DNA of 64,000 bases from Janthinobacterium sp. (GTDB lineage: Bacteria > Pseudomonadota > Gammaproteobacteria > Burkholderiales > Burkholderiaceae_D): NCBI GenBank assembly GCA_003133225.1, contig PKWL01000011.1, positions 34,964-98,963 on the forward strand, written 5' to 3'. Shown here one piece after another: positions 41,822-51,018 of this stretch. Below the pieces are notes generated by a model, which was not told the origin of the DNA, ran no database searches, and was given only the letters and a program-made list of their open reading frames with translations. A program made the translations under genes and the position numbers. Numbering within the stretch: position 1 is the first letter of the stretch; each line of letters begins with the position of its first letter.

Positions 41822-44584
41822 TTAACTCCGGCTGCGGGACTCCGATGTGTACCCGCGCTGGCGACTGTCTAAGTAAAGCTTCTTGGTGTGGTCGCAGCGC
41901 GGAAACCGGCTGCATCCATAAAACGGGCCATATTTGCCATTTCTTTTTACCAGGAAGCCCTCTTGGCAGGTGGGGCAGATTTCACTCAAGCTCTCTGAGC
42001 CGTCGAGATTGCGCATTTCTAGCTGGTGGTCCTTAACTAGCTCAGTGATGAATGCTGACTCCTTACGAGCTATGGTGATAAGCGTCACGCTAGTCTTTGC
42101 TCGGGTCAGCGCAACGTAGAACAAGCGCCGTTCTTCGGCATTCTCAAACGAGTCGCCGTCCGGCATGGCTAGTTGAAGCACTGGGTCGTCAACCACTTTG
42201 CTAGGGAATCCCAATGCCTCCGAGGTCATACTCGGCAAGATGACATGGTCGGCTTCCAATCCTTTTGATGAATGAATTGTTATAAATTCAACGTCTAATC
42301 GAGAGGCGTCGTAGTTTAAAGGCACGTATTCTTGGTCACTGTTGTATCGACCCAGAACGAATACGCGCGCCTTCCTGCTACCAGCAGGACATTCCGAAGT
42401 AATCTCGTCGAGTCGCTTGCGGACGGCGCTGCGGATTTTGGCTTTATCGTCCACGCGAATTATGTGCACGGGCTCTGTTACGTTAGCCTTGGTAGCGCGC
42501 ACATTTTTTTTCAACTGCTTGGGGTTTTTCTGTACAAACCCACTGCTGATGTCGCATAACGACTGGGGGCATCTAAAAGTTTTCTCTAGCCGCAGAATAA
42601 CCGAACGTCCAAACTTGGCCTCAAAGTCGGTCATTACGGCTAGGTCTGCGCTAGCGAAGCGGTTGATACTCTGCCAATCGTCTCCGACTGCAAACAGGCA
42701 CCGGCCAGGCTTCTTGACAAGACCAGCAACCAGTCGAGCACGCGCTTGGCTGGCATCTTGGAACTCATCAACCATCACTAATTCGTATGGGCTAGACCAC
42801 TTGTCCTGCTCGACGTAGTCGCCGGCGAGATTGAGCATATCGTCGAAGTCAATATATTCGCTGCTCCTGAGCTTCAACTCCCACGCTTCCCAGATGCTTT
42901 CAAAAAGGCTCAGAAACATCATGTGCCGATATCGGAAATGGCCGGCTGCGCCGCCCTCGAGCCGTTGGCGAAGTTGTGTAACGCTAAGGCGGTTGCTTTT
43001 GGCGTGTGTGAGGAACGACCTAAATGTTCTGGCAAGCCGAGGGTTCTCAATTGGCTTACGACCTGGAACAGGCCTATTCGGGTTGGGGTCGAGAACTAAT
43101 CCCCTCTTGGTGAGCTCGTTGCTCAAGTACTTAAACGCCTTGCCCGACCAAAGTTCAGCCATCGTGGTCTCAAGTAGGGTCGTGCCATTTTTGGCATGTA
43201 CGCTCTTCTTCCAAATCATGCCTTCTTTGTAGCCATTGAATTCTGCTGGCGGCTCACCATGCTCGTCGAGCGCCCAGTGCTCAAGGTAAGCCTTTATGTC
43301 GGGTAGGTAGAAATCCGGATGGTATTGTCTATAGGATTCATCTGCTGTCAGGTATTCATATGGTGTCTCATAAACGTATTGCACGCCATTGTAGAAAAAC
43401 CAATTCGCAATCAACTGCTCGCCGTGACTTTTCACAACTTCGTTGTTTAGCGTCCAAAACCCCCGAGCGGCCCCACTATCCCAGCTATCGGGGGATTCCT
43501 TCTCCTTACCAAACTCGGGTAGGTCCTGTCCGAGCACTAGGCGAAAGAGGTCCCAGTCGGTCCGAAATGCAGGGTCATGGTCTTTCAGTTCATCAACCAT
43601 TTCTAAGAGTACTTCTAAATCGCGGCCGCTCTCGACCCATGGCGCAACGGATGGACGCTTTCCGGTTGCTGCGCCAATAACGTCAAGACCAAACGCATGG
43701 AACGTCTTAGCGACAATTTTATCTGCTGGCAACCCAAGGGGCTGTAGTCGAGATTTGACACGTTCACGGAGCTCAGCTGCTGCGTCGTTGTTAAATGCCA
43801 GGAGCAGTATGCACTCGGGAGCAAAGTAACCCTTTTCCAAAGCATAGCCTGCCTTGGCAACCATCGTGGAGGTCTTGCCAGAACCAGCGGAAGCGATGAG
43901 CAGCACCCGATTGTCGAAGCACAACACCGCCTTTGCCTGCTCGTCGGTCAAAGGCGATTTTTCAACCTTGTCCAAGAACTCCTTAGCATCCTGCATCTCC
44001 TTTGCTACGTGCCGCTCGTTGATACTATCGGCCACCGAATCAAAGGCTCGCCGCCATGTGCTTACCGCATCGCGAACCGCTGTAGTCTGTTTGGTTAGGT
44101 GCGCTGCAACTACTGGTTCGTCTAGTAGCTCATCTAAATCGTGGGGCTTAATGCTATTAAATGCAGATTTGAATTCATGGGTAAGCCAGCCCTTGGTCTC
44201 AAGTTGAGCGGTGCATGCGCTTCGCGCTTTTTGCGCCCATTGCACCACCGGCTGTATGGACCTGTCGAAGTCACGGATGAGTTGCGCAGCACGCACCCGA
44301 CGCTGAGCATCCCCGGATGCCGCTGCCACCGAAAGGACAATTTTTTGGGCTTCGGAATTTGGAATTCCGTCCAGGTAAAATTTCTGTCCGCCACGCAGCG
44401 AAAGCGTGAGCGTGGCCCAGACTACACCGGGCGCGGCGCTTAGTCCATCAAGACTAAGAACACTGCCTTTAGCCGTTTTTTCACCGAATTGCAGCACGAA
44501 TTCGGGCCCATTTAACGTGAGCGCCCAATTCTTGGCTTTGGTGAAAAATTTACCTAATGACGTTGGCCCACAAGTCTGTGCCAC
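41822..44584 (-). CDS. UvrD-type SF1 helicase with nuclease-like insert and zinc finger
   Basis: A 920-aa protein starting at GTG 44584 (GGGAG six bases upstream). Walker A ASAGSGKTS at 231-239, DEFQDAS at 606-612 and VGDDWQSINRF after it define a UvrD/HelD-type motor. Between helicase parts, YHPDFYLPDIKAYLEHWALD (421-440), WKKSVHA and LLETTMAEL form a PD-(D/E)XK-like insertion. The C-terminus has CPTCQEGFL and YGCSRFPRCDH, a topoisomerase-type zinc finger. It resembles helicase IV-like proteins found in defence regions, probably DNA unwinding with cleavage. All motor motifs are intact. Confidence 0.85.
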   Translation of the reverse strand: MAQTCGPTSLGKFFTKAKNWALTLNGPEFVLQFGEKTAKGSVLSLDGLSAAPGVVWATLTLSLRGGQKFYLDGIPNSEAQKIVLSVAAASGDAQRRVRAAQLIRDFDRSIQPVVQWAQKARSACTAQLETKGWLTHEFKSAFNSIKPHDLDELLDEPVVAAHLTKQTTAVRDAVSTWRRAFDSVADSINERHVAKEMQDAKEFLDKVEKSPLTDEQAKAVLCFDNRVLLIASAGSGKTSTMVAKAGYALEKGYFAPECILLLAFNNDAAAELRERVKSRLQPLGLPADKIVAKTFHAFGLDVIGAATGKRPSVAPWVESGRDLEVLLEMVDELKDHDPAFRTDWDLFRLVLGQDLPEFGKEKESPDSWDSGAARGFWTLNNEVVKSHGEQLIANWFFYNGVQYVYETPYEYLTADESYRQYHPDFYLPDIKAYLEHWALDEHGEPPAEFNGYKEGMIWKKSVHAKNGTTLLETTMAELWSGKAFKYLSNELTKRGLVLDPNPNRPVPGRKPIENPRLARTFRSFLTHAKSNRLSVTQLRQRLEGGAAGHFRYRHMMFLSLFESIWEAWELKLRSSEYIDFDDMLNLAGDYVEQDKWSSPYELVMVDEFQDASQARARLVAGLVKKPGRCLFAVGDDWQSINRFASADLAVMTDFEAKFGRSVILRLEKTFRCPQSLCDISSGFVQKNPKQLKKNVRATKANVTEPVHIIRVDDKAKIRSAVRKRLDEITSECPAGSRKARVFVLGRYNSDQEYVPLNYDASRLDVEFITIHSSKGLEADHVILPSMTSEALGFPSKVVDDPVLQLAMPDGDSFENAEERRLFYVALTRAKTSVTLITIARKESAFITELVKDHQLEMRNLDGSESLSEICPTCQEGFLVKRNGKYGPFYGCSRFPRCDHTKKLYLDSRQRGYTSESRSRS

Positions 44585-44660
44585 GTCGTCTCCCTTCGTA
44601 ATTTAGTATCAATGTTTAATAATATCCTATAAGAAAATTACCTACCAGAAAGACCTTTGG

Positions 44661-44803
44661 GCGCAGGCACCCGGTCGTCCAGGGTCCGGTACCTGGCGTG
44701 GGTGTCTTCGAGTTCATTGCGCACAAATTTCGTGATGAATGCCGCCGTCAACCGCAAAGCCTGCAACTGGTGTGGGGCAGGTCGGGTTAATTTGGCGCCA
44801 TCG
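44661..44803 (-). pseudogene. Internal fragment of the 31-kb hypothetical gene
   Basis: Aligned with 31302-31443: long exact stretches such as CTTCGAGTTCATTGCGCACA and AAGCCTGCAACTGGTG, with about 15% differences by eye. It has no start or stop. Upstream of the helicase gene and downstream of the GlxA-type gene. Confidence 0.8.
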
Positions 44804-44833
44804 CGACAAAAATACCAACGGTAGATTGCGTGT

Positions 44834-45829
44834 TCACTCCACTAGTTTTATGTTCTGTTTGCCTGATGCAGCCTTGCGGCCCCCGCCTGGCGTTCCTTGG
44901 GCGTAGCGCTGCCAGACACGGCGGAAATCGCGTGTCGAGCCAAAGCCGCAAAGCTCGGACACCTTCTCTACCGACAAGGTCGGCACTGCCGCGAGCATCT
45001 CCTTGGCGCGAGCGATGCGAAGTTGATGCTGGTAGGCCACTACGCCGATGCCCGCGTGATAGGCAAACAAGCGGCTCAAGTGCCGGGGGCTGACATGGGC
45101 TTCAGCGGCCAAGTTGGGCAGCGTCCATAGCCGTGCAGGGTCGCGCGACAGGGCGTCCTGCGCGCGGTGAACCGCCGGGTGCATGTGGTTGCGCCAAGCC
45201 AACCAAGGTGACACTTGTGGGTCCTGCGGACCACGGCGCTGATACATTACAAGGCGGCGCGCCACGCGGGCGGCCAGCTCCGGCCCGGCGTATTGCTCCA
45301 CTATGTATAGCGCGAGGTCGACGCCAGTGGTGATGCCCGCGCTGGTAAGCACCCGGCCATCGTCCACAAATACGCGGTCGGCTTCGACCTGCGCCGTGGG
45401 TTCGGTCGCTTGCAGGGCGTCCAGCAAATTATGGTGCGTGGTGCAGCGGTGCCCCGCCAGGCAGCCCGACTGCGCCAGTAGCAGGGCACCTGAGCAAATG
45501 CTGGCCAACCGCGTATCGGCCTGCGGAGCGGTCTGCAGCCAGCGTACCACCGCGCGCGAGGCTGGAGTGGCGAGGTCTTCTTCCTCGTTGCCGGTGCCCA
45601 CTACCAGTACCAGGCTGTTTGGCGGCAGCACGGTTGGTAAGGGTTCCAGGCCGGTGAGCCCCACGCCTAGCGTGGTAGCGATGGACGGCTGCGGCGCGCA
45701 GGTGTGCAATACCATCTTGGCCCCCATGTCACGCGCCATGCGCAGCGCCTCCGCTGGAGCTGCATAGTCGAGCATTAACACATTGGGCGTGAGCACCAAC
45801 CAGACGGAGAGTGTCAAGTCTGCTTCCAT
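44834..45829 (-). CDS. GlxA-type AraC-family transcriptional regulator
   Basis: 331 aa: an N-terminal DJ-1/PfpI-like domain (about 1-190, with ASICSGALLLAQSG holding the nucleophile-elbow Cys and CTTHHNLLDAL after it) and a C-terminal AraC-type double HTH (about 225-315: LAAEAHVSPRHLSRLFAYHA and VSELCGFGSTRDFRRVWQRY). It probably senses a small metabolite and controls its own operon. Its start overlaps the end of the EamA gene by 16 bases; it is the last gene of the hydrolase-EamA-regulator operon. Confidence 0.9.
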   Translation of the reverse strand: MEADLTLSVWLVLTPNVLMLDYAAPAEALRMARDMGAKMVLHTCAPQPSIATTLGVGLTGLEPLPTVLPPNSLVLVVGTGNEEEDLATPASRAVVRWLQTAPQADTRLASICSGALLLAQSGCLAGHRCTTHHNLLDALQATEPTAQVEADRVFVDDGRVLTSAGITTGVDLALYIVEQYAGPELAARVARRLVMYQRRGPQDPQVSPWLAWRNHMHPAVHRAQDALSRDPARLWTLPNLAAEAHVSPRHLSRLFAYHAGIGVVAYQHQLRIARAKEMLAAVPTLSVEKVSELCGFGSTRDFRRVWQRYAQGTPGGGRKAASGKQNIKLVE

Positions 45830-46722
45830 TGACGACGCGCGAACAAGGGGGAACCAAACAGGTTGACCAGCAGCCCTACCATGAGCAGGGCACCACCAAC
45901 AAAGTGAACGGGTTTGAGTGTTTCACCAAATGCCAGACTGCCCGTGGTCAATCCCACCAAAGGTACCAGCAAGGTGAAGGGAGCGACGCGGTTGACCGGA
46001 TAGCGCGACAACAGGAAGTTCCACACCGCGTAGCCGAACAGCGTCGAAGCCCAGGCAATATAGGCTACGGCGGCGAATGTTTGGAGGCTGAAGTTCTGCA
46101 GCGCGGCATTCATGGCGCTAGAGCCTTCAATCAACCAGGACAAGGCCAGAAGCGGCAGCGGTGGAACGAGACTGGCCCACACCACAAAAGCCAGTTGGTT
46201 CATGGGGCCGTAACGGCCGACCGCACGGCTGACGATGTTGCCGCATGCCCACATGGCAGCAGCCGCCATAGTGAGGAGAAACCCGGTCAAGGGCATGGAC
46301 GCCCCGTGCGCGCTGCCAATCAGCGCGAGGCCGCCAGCGGCCAGCACCAGGCCGGCCAGCTGATTGACGTGCCACTTTTCCTTTAGCCATAGAGCTGTGA
46401 GTACCAGCGTGAAGAACGACTGTGATTGCAGCACCAACGAAGCCAGCCCCGACGGCATGCCAACATGAATAGCAGTGAACAAGAACGCAAACTGTCCGAC
46501 CGATATTGTCAGTCCATACGCCAGGTAAAGACGGAACGGCACTTTGGGTGGACGAAAAAACAACAGTGCCGGAAATGCCGCCAGTAGGAAGCGCAGCGCT
46601 GCCAAGAGCAGCGGGGGTACCCCTATTAGTCCCACCTTGATGACGGCAAAGTTCACACCCCACACCACGATGACGAGTAACGCTAGGGCGAGGTCGCGCG
46701 GGCGCATGGCGCCAGTGTTCAT
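45814..46722 (-). CDS. EamA family (DMT) transporter
   Basis: Start at ATG 46722, which overlaps the stop of the upstream hydrolase gene as ATGA, with GAGGG upstream. The 302-aa protein has ten predicted membrane segments in two EamA halves (LALALLVIVVWGVNFAVIKV in the first, FLLTMAAAAMWACGNIVSRA in the second). Members export amino acids or metabolites across the inner membrane. Substrate unknown; the operon partners suggest a small aromatic or amide compound, which is speculation. Confidence 0.9.
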   Translation of the reverse strand: MNTGAMRPRDLALALLVIVVWGVNFAVIKVGLIGVPPLLLAALRFLLAAFPALLFFRPPKVPFRLYLAYGLTISVGQFAFLFTAIHVGMPSGLASLVLQSQSFFTLVLTALWLKEKWHVNQLAGLVLAAGGLALIGSAHGASMPLTGFLLTMAAAAMWACGNIVSRAVGRYGPMNQLAFVVWASLVPPLPLLALSWLIEGSSAMNAALQNFSLQTFAAVAYIAWASTLFGYAVWNFLLSRYPVNRVAPFTLLVPLVGLTTGSLAFGETLKPVHFVGGALLMVGLLVNLFGSPLFARRQWKQT

Positions 46723-47291
46723 GCCACACCCTCGATGCTGGCCAGACAAGCTTCCACATCCACGATGCGGGCGAAGCGGTTGGCCAGCACTAGTTCGGTG
46801 CGGGTCTTGATATCTTGGGCCGAGAAGGTGACTCCGCTTGCTGCATGCGTCATGGGGAAGGTCAGCGTGGCCTCGGTCACAAAGTCAACGGCGTAGCCAA
46901 CGTCGGCGCCTACGCGGGTGGTTGTCTCGCAGCACTGCTCGGTACGGATGCCGCTGATGATGAGCTTGCCAATGCCGCGACGGCGGAGCCACAAGTCTAG
47001 CCCGGTGTCGGTAAACGCGTTGTGCGTGTGCTTGTCAAAGCGCGCATCGGGCACGTCGGTCAGCCAAGGCAGCGTTTTGACAAAGCCCGACTCTGGCGCG
47101 AACGCGCCCGACGTCCCTGCATGGAAGATATGCACCACCGGTATCCCACGCGCGCGGCAGCCTGCATCCAGGCGTAGCAGCGCGCTCTGGAAATTGGGCA
47201 TGTCATCCAGCGTCCAAAATGGCATCTGGGCAAAGGAAGACTGCACGTCGATAATGATGAGTGCGGATTTCGGCGGTGTTGTATGGGACAT
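46719..47291 (-). CDS. Isochorismatase-like cysteine hydrolase
   Basis: 190 aa. The triad of the family is present: Asp in ALIIIDVQSSF, Lys in FDKHTHNAF and Cys in SGIRTEQCCETTTRVGAD. These enzymes hydrolyse amides or vinyl ethers such as nicotinamide or isochorismate; the exact substrate cannot be told. It is the first gene of a three-gene operon with an EamA exporter and a GlxA-type regulator. Confidence 0.9.
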   Translation of the reverse strand: MSHTTPPKSALIIIDVQSSFAQMPFWTLDDMPNFQSALLRLDAGCRARGIPVVHIFHAGTSGAFAPESGFVKTLPWLTDVPDARFDKHTHNAFTDTGLDLWLRRRGIGKLIISGIRTEQCCETTTRVGADVGYAVDFVTEATLTFPMTHAASGVTFSAQDIKTRTELVLANRFARIVDVEACLASIEGVA

Positions 47292-47609
47292 TTTATGTTC
47301 TCTTCAAGAGGCAGGTATTGCATCTTAAATGAAAAAATATCCAGGCAACAGAGCATTTATAGACAGTTATGGGACAAAAAGCGCCATGTGCGTGATTCCT
47401 GTCACCTCGAAAAGTTGCCTATCCGGATGGCCGACATCTCCGGACGAATAGGCTTATTGTGTTCGGGGTCGTTTTTATCAGGTGGTAACTGAAATTGAAC
47501 AAAATCCATCCATCCGCCCGCCGGCAAGCATGCCCCGCCAGCGACTGGGCCCCGTCACTCGAATACTGGCCGAAAAAAATCGCTTGTAGGTGGGGCGCAA
47601 CGTGCTCCG
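47292..47609. other. Intergenic region upstream of the hydrolase operon
   Basis: No gene seen. Should contain the promoter of the leftward operon; no clear consensus pair. Confidence 0.35.
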
Positions 47610-47777
47610 CTACTTGTTGCCAGGTTGCTTAGCCGGTGATGCCGGGGTTTTCTTGTCTTCCATCTGCTTGCCCCGATTGCCCTGGTTCTGGTCGTGCTGT
47701 TTGTTGGTGCCCGGGGTTCCCTTGTTTGGATTTTGCATATTGGAGCTGTTGTCCTCTGGTTTGATTTTGTCAGTCAT
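47610..47777 (-). CDS. Small disordered Asn/Gln/Lys-rich protein (55 aa)
   Basis: ATG 47777 with AGGAG six bases upstream. The protein (MTDKIKPEDNSSNMQNPNKG, then Gln/Asn-rich sequence) has no hydrophobic core and is likely disordered. Similar short hydrophilic proteins are found in soil Burkholderiales and may relate to desiccation or stress; this is a guess. Confidence 0.6.
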   Translation of the reverse strand: MTDKIKPEDNSSNMQNPNKGTPGTNKQHDQNQGNRGKQMEDKKTPASPAKQPGNK

Positions 47778-48142
47778 TTTGCTCTCCTGATGAAATATGA
47801 GCCGACGAAAAGCCGACTTATTTCCATAGACACGTTGCACGGGGTTTGGTTCGGCGCGGCAGCCTGCGTGACCGAAGCCGGGTATTAGTAACGGCGATGG
47901 CCGCAGCGATTAAAGGGCTCGCAAATATTTATGTAAATGCTAACGGGCGGCTGCGCCGTAGCAAGCACTGCTGGAAAACGCCTCCCGTGATTTTCCATCC
48001 ATCCGTGGCAGCGGCGGTCCCCCTCAACTCCTACCCAGCAACTACAACGGAAGGCGCCCCCATATGGCGCGTTAACCCGATAGGCATGGACGAGGGGCGC
48101 CGGACGGCTTCCAGTATGGAACTTTGTTACCAGCCCGCGATT
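47778..48142. other. Gap without a supported gene
   Basis: No protein-like frame or structured element noticed. Confidence 0.35.
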
Positions 48143-48493
48143 TTATCGGACAAATTTGTCGACAACTGACCGAACCATCTGCAGCACCCACTGTTGATTT
48201 GCGTCGTCAAGAATTGCGACCGCCATCGATATTTCCTGTGCAACCGGTAGTTTTGGACCAGGCGCGTCATTGAAGAACGACGCCAGCGGAACATTGTACA
48301 AATTGGCTAAGTCAAGCAAACGGTCCAGCCTAATGCTAACGCCGCGCTCAAGTCGACTGATTGTTTCCGAATCAATATTCAACTGCCGAGCTACATACTC
48401 TTGTGACCATCCGCGGGCATTGCGCGCAACTGCCGCAGCGCTTCCTATTTTTTGCCTCAACAACTCAACCTGTTCGCTACGCGCTGGAATCAT
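48143..48493 (-). CDS. XRE-family transcriptional regulator
   Basis: 116 aa with an N-terminal Cro/CI-type HTH (about 12-68): NARGWSQEYVARQLNIDSET then ISRLERGVSIRLDRLLDLAN. The C-terminal helices (VAILDDANQQWVLQMVRSVV) probably form the dimer interface. A perfect palindrome 20 bases upstream suggests autoregulation. It has no obvious partner gene, so it may be an orphan repressor of a lost element. Confidence 0.88.
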   Translation of the reverse strand: MIPARSEQVELLRQKIGSAAAVARNARGWSQEYVARQLNIDSETISRLERGVSIRLDRLLDLANLYNVPLASFFNDAPGPKLPVAQEISMAVAILDDANQQWVLQMVRSVVDKFVR

Positions 48494-48513
48494 TCCACAA
48501 CCTTCGTCTGTTT

Positions 48514-48532
48514 AACCACAAGGATTGTGGTT
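48514..48532 (-). promoter_or_regulatory. Palindromic operator upstream of the XRE gene
   Basis: AACCACAAGGATTGTGGTT: perfect 8-bp inverted repeat with a 3-base centre, 20 bases before the XRE start. A further half site ACCACAA is at 48573-48579. Confidence 0.7.
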
Positions 48533-48579
48533 GTCGCGGCCAAACGAAGTAACAGCGAAATATGTTGCAACGACCACAA

Positions 48580-48907
48580 AACGGCAATAAATTCGTCCAT
48601 AGGAAATCTGGCGTAAACTAGGTGTTCACAATCAGATTTTTGTTAAATTGTGTGTTCGATAACGATTTCTATTGGTTGGGCCAAGCTCGGTGGGTCGAGA
48701 TGACAGTTTGAAATAAACAAGCGATATGAGCTTGCCCGGTTGCCGCGTTGAGCGCACAGACCAGCTTGTAGATTGTCGGGAGAATGGGTTGTTATTCGCC
48801 GAGTTCAAGAGAGCTGAATTCGTAGATGTGTAGTGACCTGGCCGGACGATTTGAAAACTATAAAGTGTTCGAGCCCAAAGCGAAAGGCGTGACTATGGTA
48901 ATTTGCT
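48580..48907. other. Gap without a supported gene
   Basis: AT-rich around 48625-48665, which could hold promoters; no gene seen. Confidence 0.3.
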
Positions 48908-49267
48908 ATGAAAGTTAATGAAGCTACGGCGTTTCGGCTCCTTTCCAAATCTAAAGACTTTGGGTCCAGTATTTCTGGGAAGGAGTCCACTGCTTATGAA
49001 GATGTTAATGTCGAAATTCTTGGCGTTCCTTGCATCGTGCGATTTGGCTTTTCTTCTTCCAAGAACTTATCTCCTATTGTAACTAGCTCATGCGTCTGGA
49101 TTTTTGGTTCTATTAACGCCTTTTTTGGGTCTTCTTATTTTCCGGTTAGCGAAGACTCTCTTGCACCGTCCATTTTGAATTCAACGATTGACCATGCAAT
49201 TGAGCAGGCGAAATCCAATACGACATTTCAAACAATGAAAGTGACTTTCTTGCCTGAGATTTTTTAA
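48908..49267 (+). CDS. Hypothetical protein (119 aa)
   Basis: ATG 48908. A Ser/Phe-rich alpha/beta protein (EILGVPCIVRFGFSSSKNLS and STIDHAIEQAKSNTTFQTMK). No recognised domain; AT-richer than the surroundings. No clear ribosome binding site. Confidence 0.5.
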   Translation: MKVNEATAFRLLSKSKDFGSSISGKESTAYEDVNVEILGVPCIVRFGFSSSKNLSPIVTSSCVWIFGSINAFFGSSYFPVSEDSLAPSILNSTIDHAIEQAKSNTTFQTMKVTFLPEIF

Positions 49268-49390
49268 TGAAGCAAAGCGGGTCATGATGATGCACTAATA
49301 AAGCGAAGAGGCCCTGATTATCACTCTGGTGCCGTGCAAGTCTTGAAATCAGCACCATATGCATCCCAAGTTGAGTTAAGTCCGGAGCAA

Positions 49391-49416
49391 TAAAAAACCC
49401 CGCAACGGGTGCGGGG
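49391..49416 (-). terminator. Rho-independent terminator (leftward)
   Basis: Stem CCCCGCA/TGCGGGG with a 5-base loop; on the minus strand it is followed by TTTTTTA. It ends the gene at 49432-49665. Confidence 0.85.
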
Positions 49417-49431
49417 CCGAATCAGTTTATC

Positions 49432-49665
49432 TCAATTGCTGGCGATGCCCTGCAAGTCGCGATTTATCCTCAATACCAGCAGCGCGAGGGCGTTCGCCGA
49501 GTTGCGCGCCATAGCCTCTTGCTCCTGCGCCGGATGCAACTCCGGCAGCGCCGCATATTCGAGTACCACTGTTTGTGCTAGCTCGACTAGCAGCGCAATT
49601 GCTGCAATTGCTTCCGCTTGCTGAGGGGTGGCCTGCCGGTAACGGGTGTAATTGGGTGTCTCCAT
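49432..49665 (-). CDS. Small hypothetical helical protein (77 aa)
   Basis: ATG 49665 with GGAG five bases upstream and a strong terminator 16 bases after the stop, so it is a complete monocistronic gene. The product is an Ala/Leu-rich helical protein (TPQQAEAIAAIALLVELAQT). No family recognised. Confidence 0.65.
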   Translation of the reverse strand: METPNYTRYRQATPQQAEAIAAIALLVELAQTVVLEYAALPELHPAQEQEAMARNSANALALLVLRINRDLQGIASN

Positions 49666-49966
49666 TTGCTCTCCATATGTCCTGTGTCCGAGTGCGTGCG
49701 CTCGTACTGTCGTATAGCAACCGGCCGCGCAAAAAGCGGATTATTTGGAAGGAGAGGGCGTTGACCAGCGATTCTCTGTACCCCGTGTCTCAATGCGAGG
49801 CCAGGCCGGCGTCCCCTTGCGAGCCTTGCCACTCCGGCGCCCGGATGCCGTTTTTGAAAGCAGTTTTGAACCGTCGAGCCACCGCTTTGCGGCTCGCTGC
49901 AACGCCAGCTGCTGCAACGCCAGTCGCTGCAATCAGTTCGCCCCCCCTCCTCGACGGTAATCTTGC

Positions 49967-50094
49967 TTATTTCACGAAAAATATTGCCGCGACCGCCACA
50001 ATGAGCCCGATTATGATAATAACCACTGTACCTATAATGAGCATGGTCGACGCATGTTCTTCATCGGCAAAAAAACACGAATAATTTGGCGCAA
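49967..50094 (-). pseudogene. Frameshifted Flp-like microprotein paralogue
   Basis: Read leftward from a TTG at 50094: LRQIIRVF in one frame, then after a T7 run DEEHASTMLIIGTVVIIIIG and LIVAVAAIFFVK in the next. The length is 128 bases, exactly one less than the 129 of the paralogue at 37599-37727. One missing T explains the break; it may be a real mutation or a homopolymer error. No good ribosome binding site. Confidence 0.6.
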
Positions 50095-50374
50095 CTGCTG
50101 AATTTATAGCAATTTCCAGCGGCCGGCGAGGTATGTGTCGCGCTGCAGTATTGAGGAGGTTTCTGGATTAGTACTCACCCTAAGGTGTAATTTTTCGGCA
50201 ATATGGAAGTGTTAAATATTCCAAAGGCGAGAATTGACGAAATTTATCGTGCAGGGCCGTTTCATGCTACCCCAGATATGCTATGCTATTGCTACACCGC
50301 GACAGAGAAAAGCTATTAATATCAATGACTTACACGGATGGTGGAAACTCTCACCGTCTCCGCCAGTAATACCT

Positions 50375-50400
50375 AAAATCCCCTATGACGGGGATTTTTT
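50375..50400 (+). terminator. Orphan terminator
   Basis: AAAATCCCC, a 6-base loop, GGGGATTTTTT. No gene ends just before it on either strand; it could close a small RNA starting in 50230-50320. Confidence 0.6.
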
Positions 50401-50837
50401 CATTCCACTACCCACCCGGCTACCCGCGTGGCCCGCAATCTGCCTTGAGCGGGGGGGCGGCTTGATTCGGCGCTTGACGGCCCCTGCGGCCGATTGGCCG
50501 CACCGGCGCTGGTGGTGCTGCCCATCGATCGACCAGTCACTTCAAGGCGTCCCAATTCCGTTTGAAGTCCTAGACGGCAGCTTTTTTTACCGCCGGTGCC
50601 GCCCAGCACATTCTCGACATGGGCGAACAACACCGGCACGGTTGCGTCGGAACGGAACTTTTGGGTACCCCCCAGGTGATTTAGCACCTGATGCAATGGC
50701 TGGTGGCGCGTCCCTAGCGGTGCGTCCTCCACCAGCTTAGGCCTCACCTTACCCCGGCGCGCCTCGAAGCGTTGGACGCTTTGGCCCAAACCTGGCGCTT
50801 TGAAAATAATAATATGACATGCACTTTGTGAATGCAA
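50401..50837. other. Possible decayed coding region
   Basis: The minus strand is open for 145 codons and contains RRGKVRPKLVEDAPLGTRHQ, which looks partly protein-like, then turns to low-complexity Ser/Arg/Pro. No start signal and no family; I do not call a gene. Confidence 0.3.
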
Positions 50838-50909
50838 CTCTTGGTCAACCCGCCTTGACGCCGTAACAGCCTGACGCTTGCGTCTCCTTCAGCCATGCCC
50901 CGTAAGCAA

Positions 50910-50933
50910 AAGCCCAGCCGTTAGGCTGGGCTT
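50910..50933 (-). terminator. Probable Rho-independent terminator (leftward)
   Basis: Perfect 10-bp stem AAGCCCAGCC/GGCTGGGCTT with a GTTA loop; on the minus strand a TTTTGCTT tract follows. It lies 86 bases after the small membrane protein gene. Confidence 0.65.
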
Positions 50934-51018
50934 GTCGGCGGGTCGTCCTAGGACCCAGCCTGCTTTCCGCTTTTTTTGCGACCATGACCGCGCACCGTCG
51001 ACCGGAAGGGGTGTGCGC

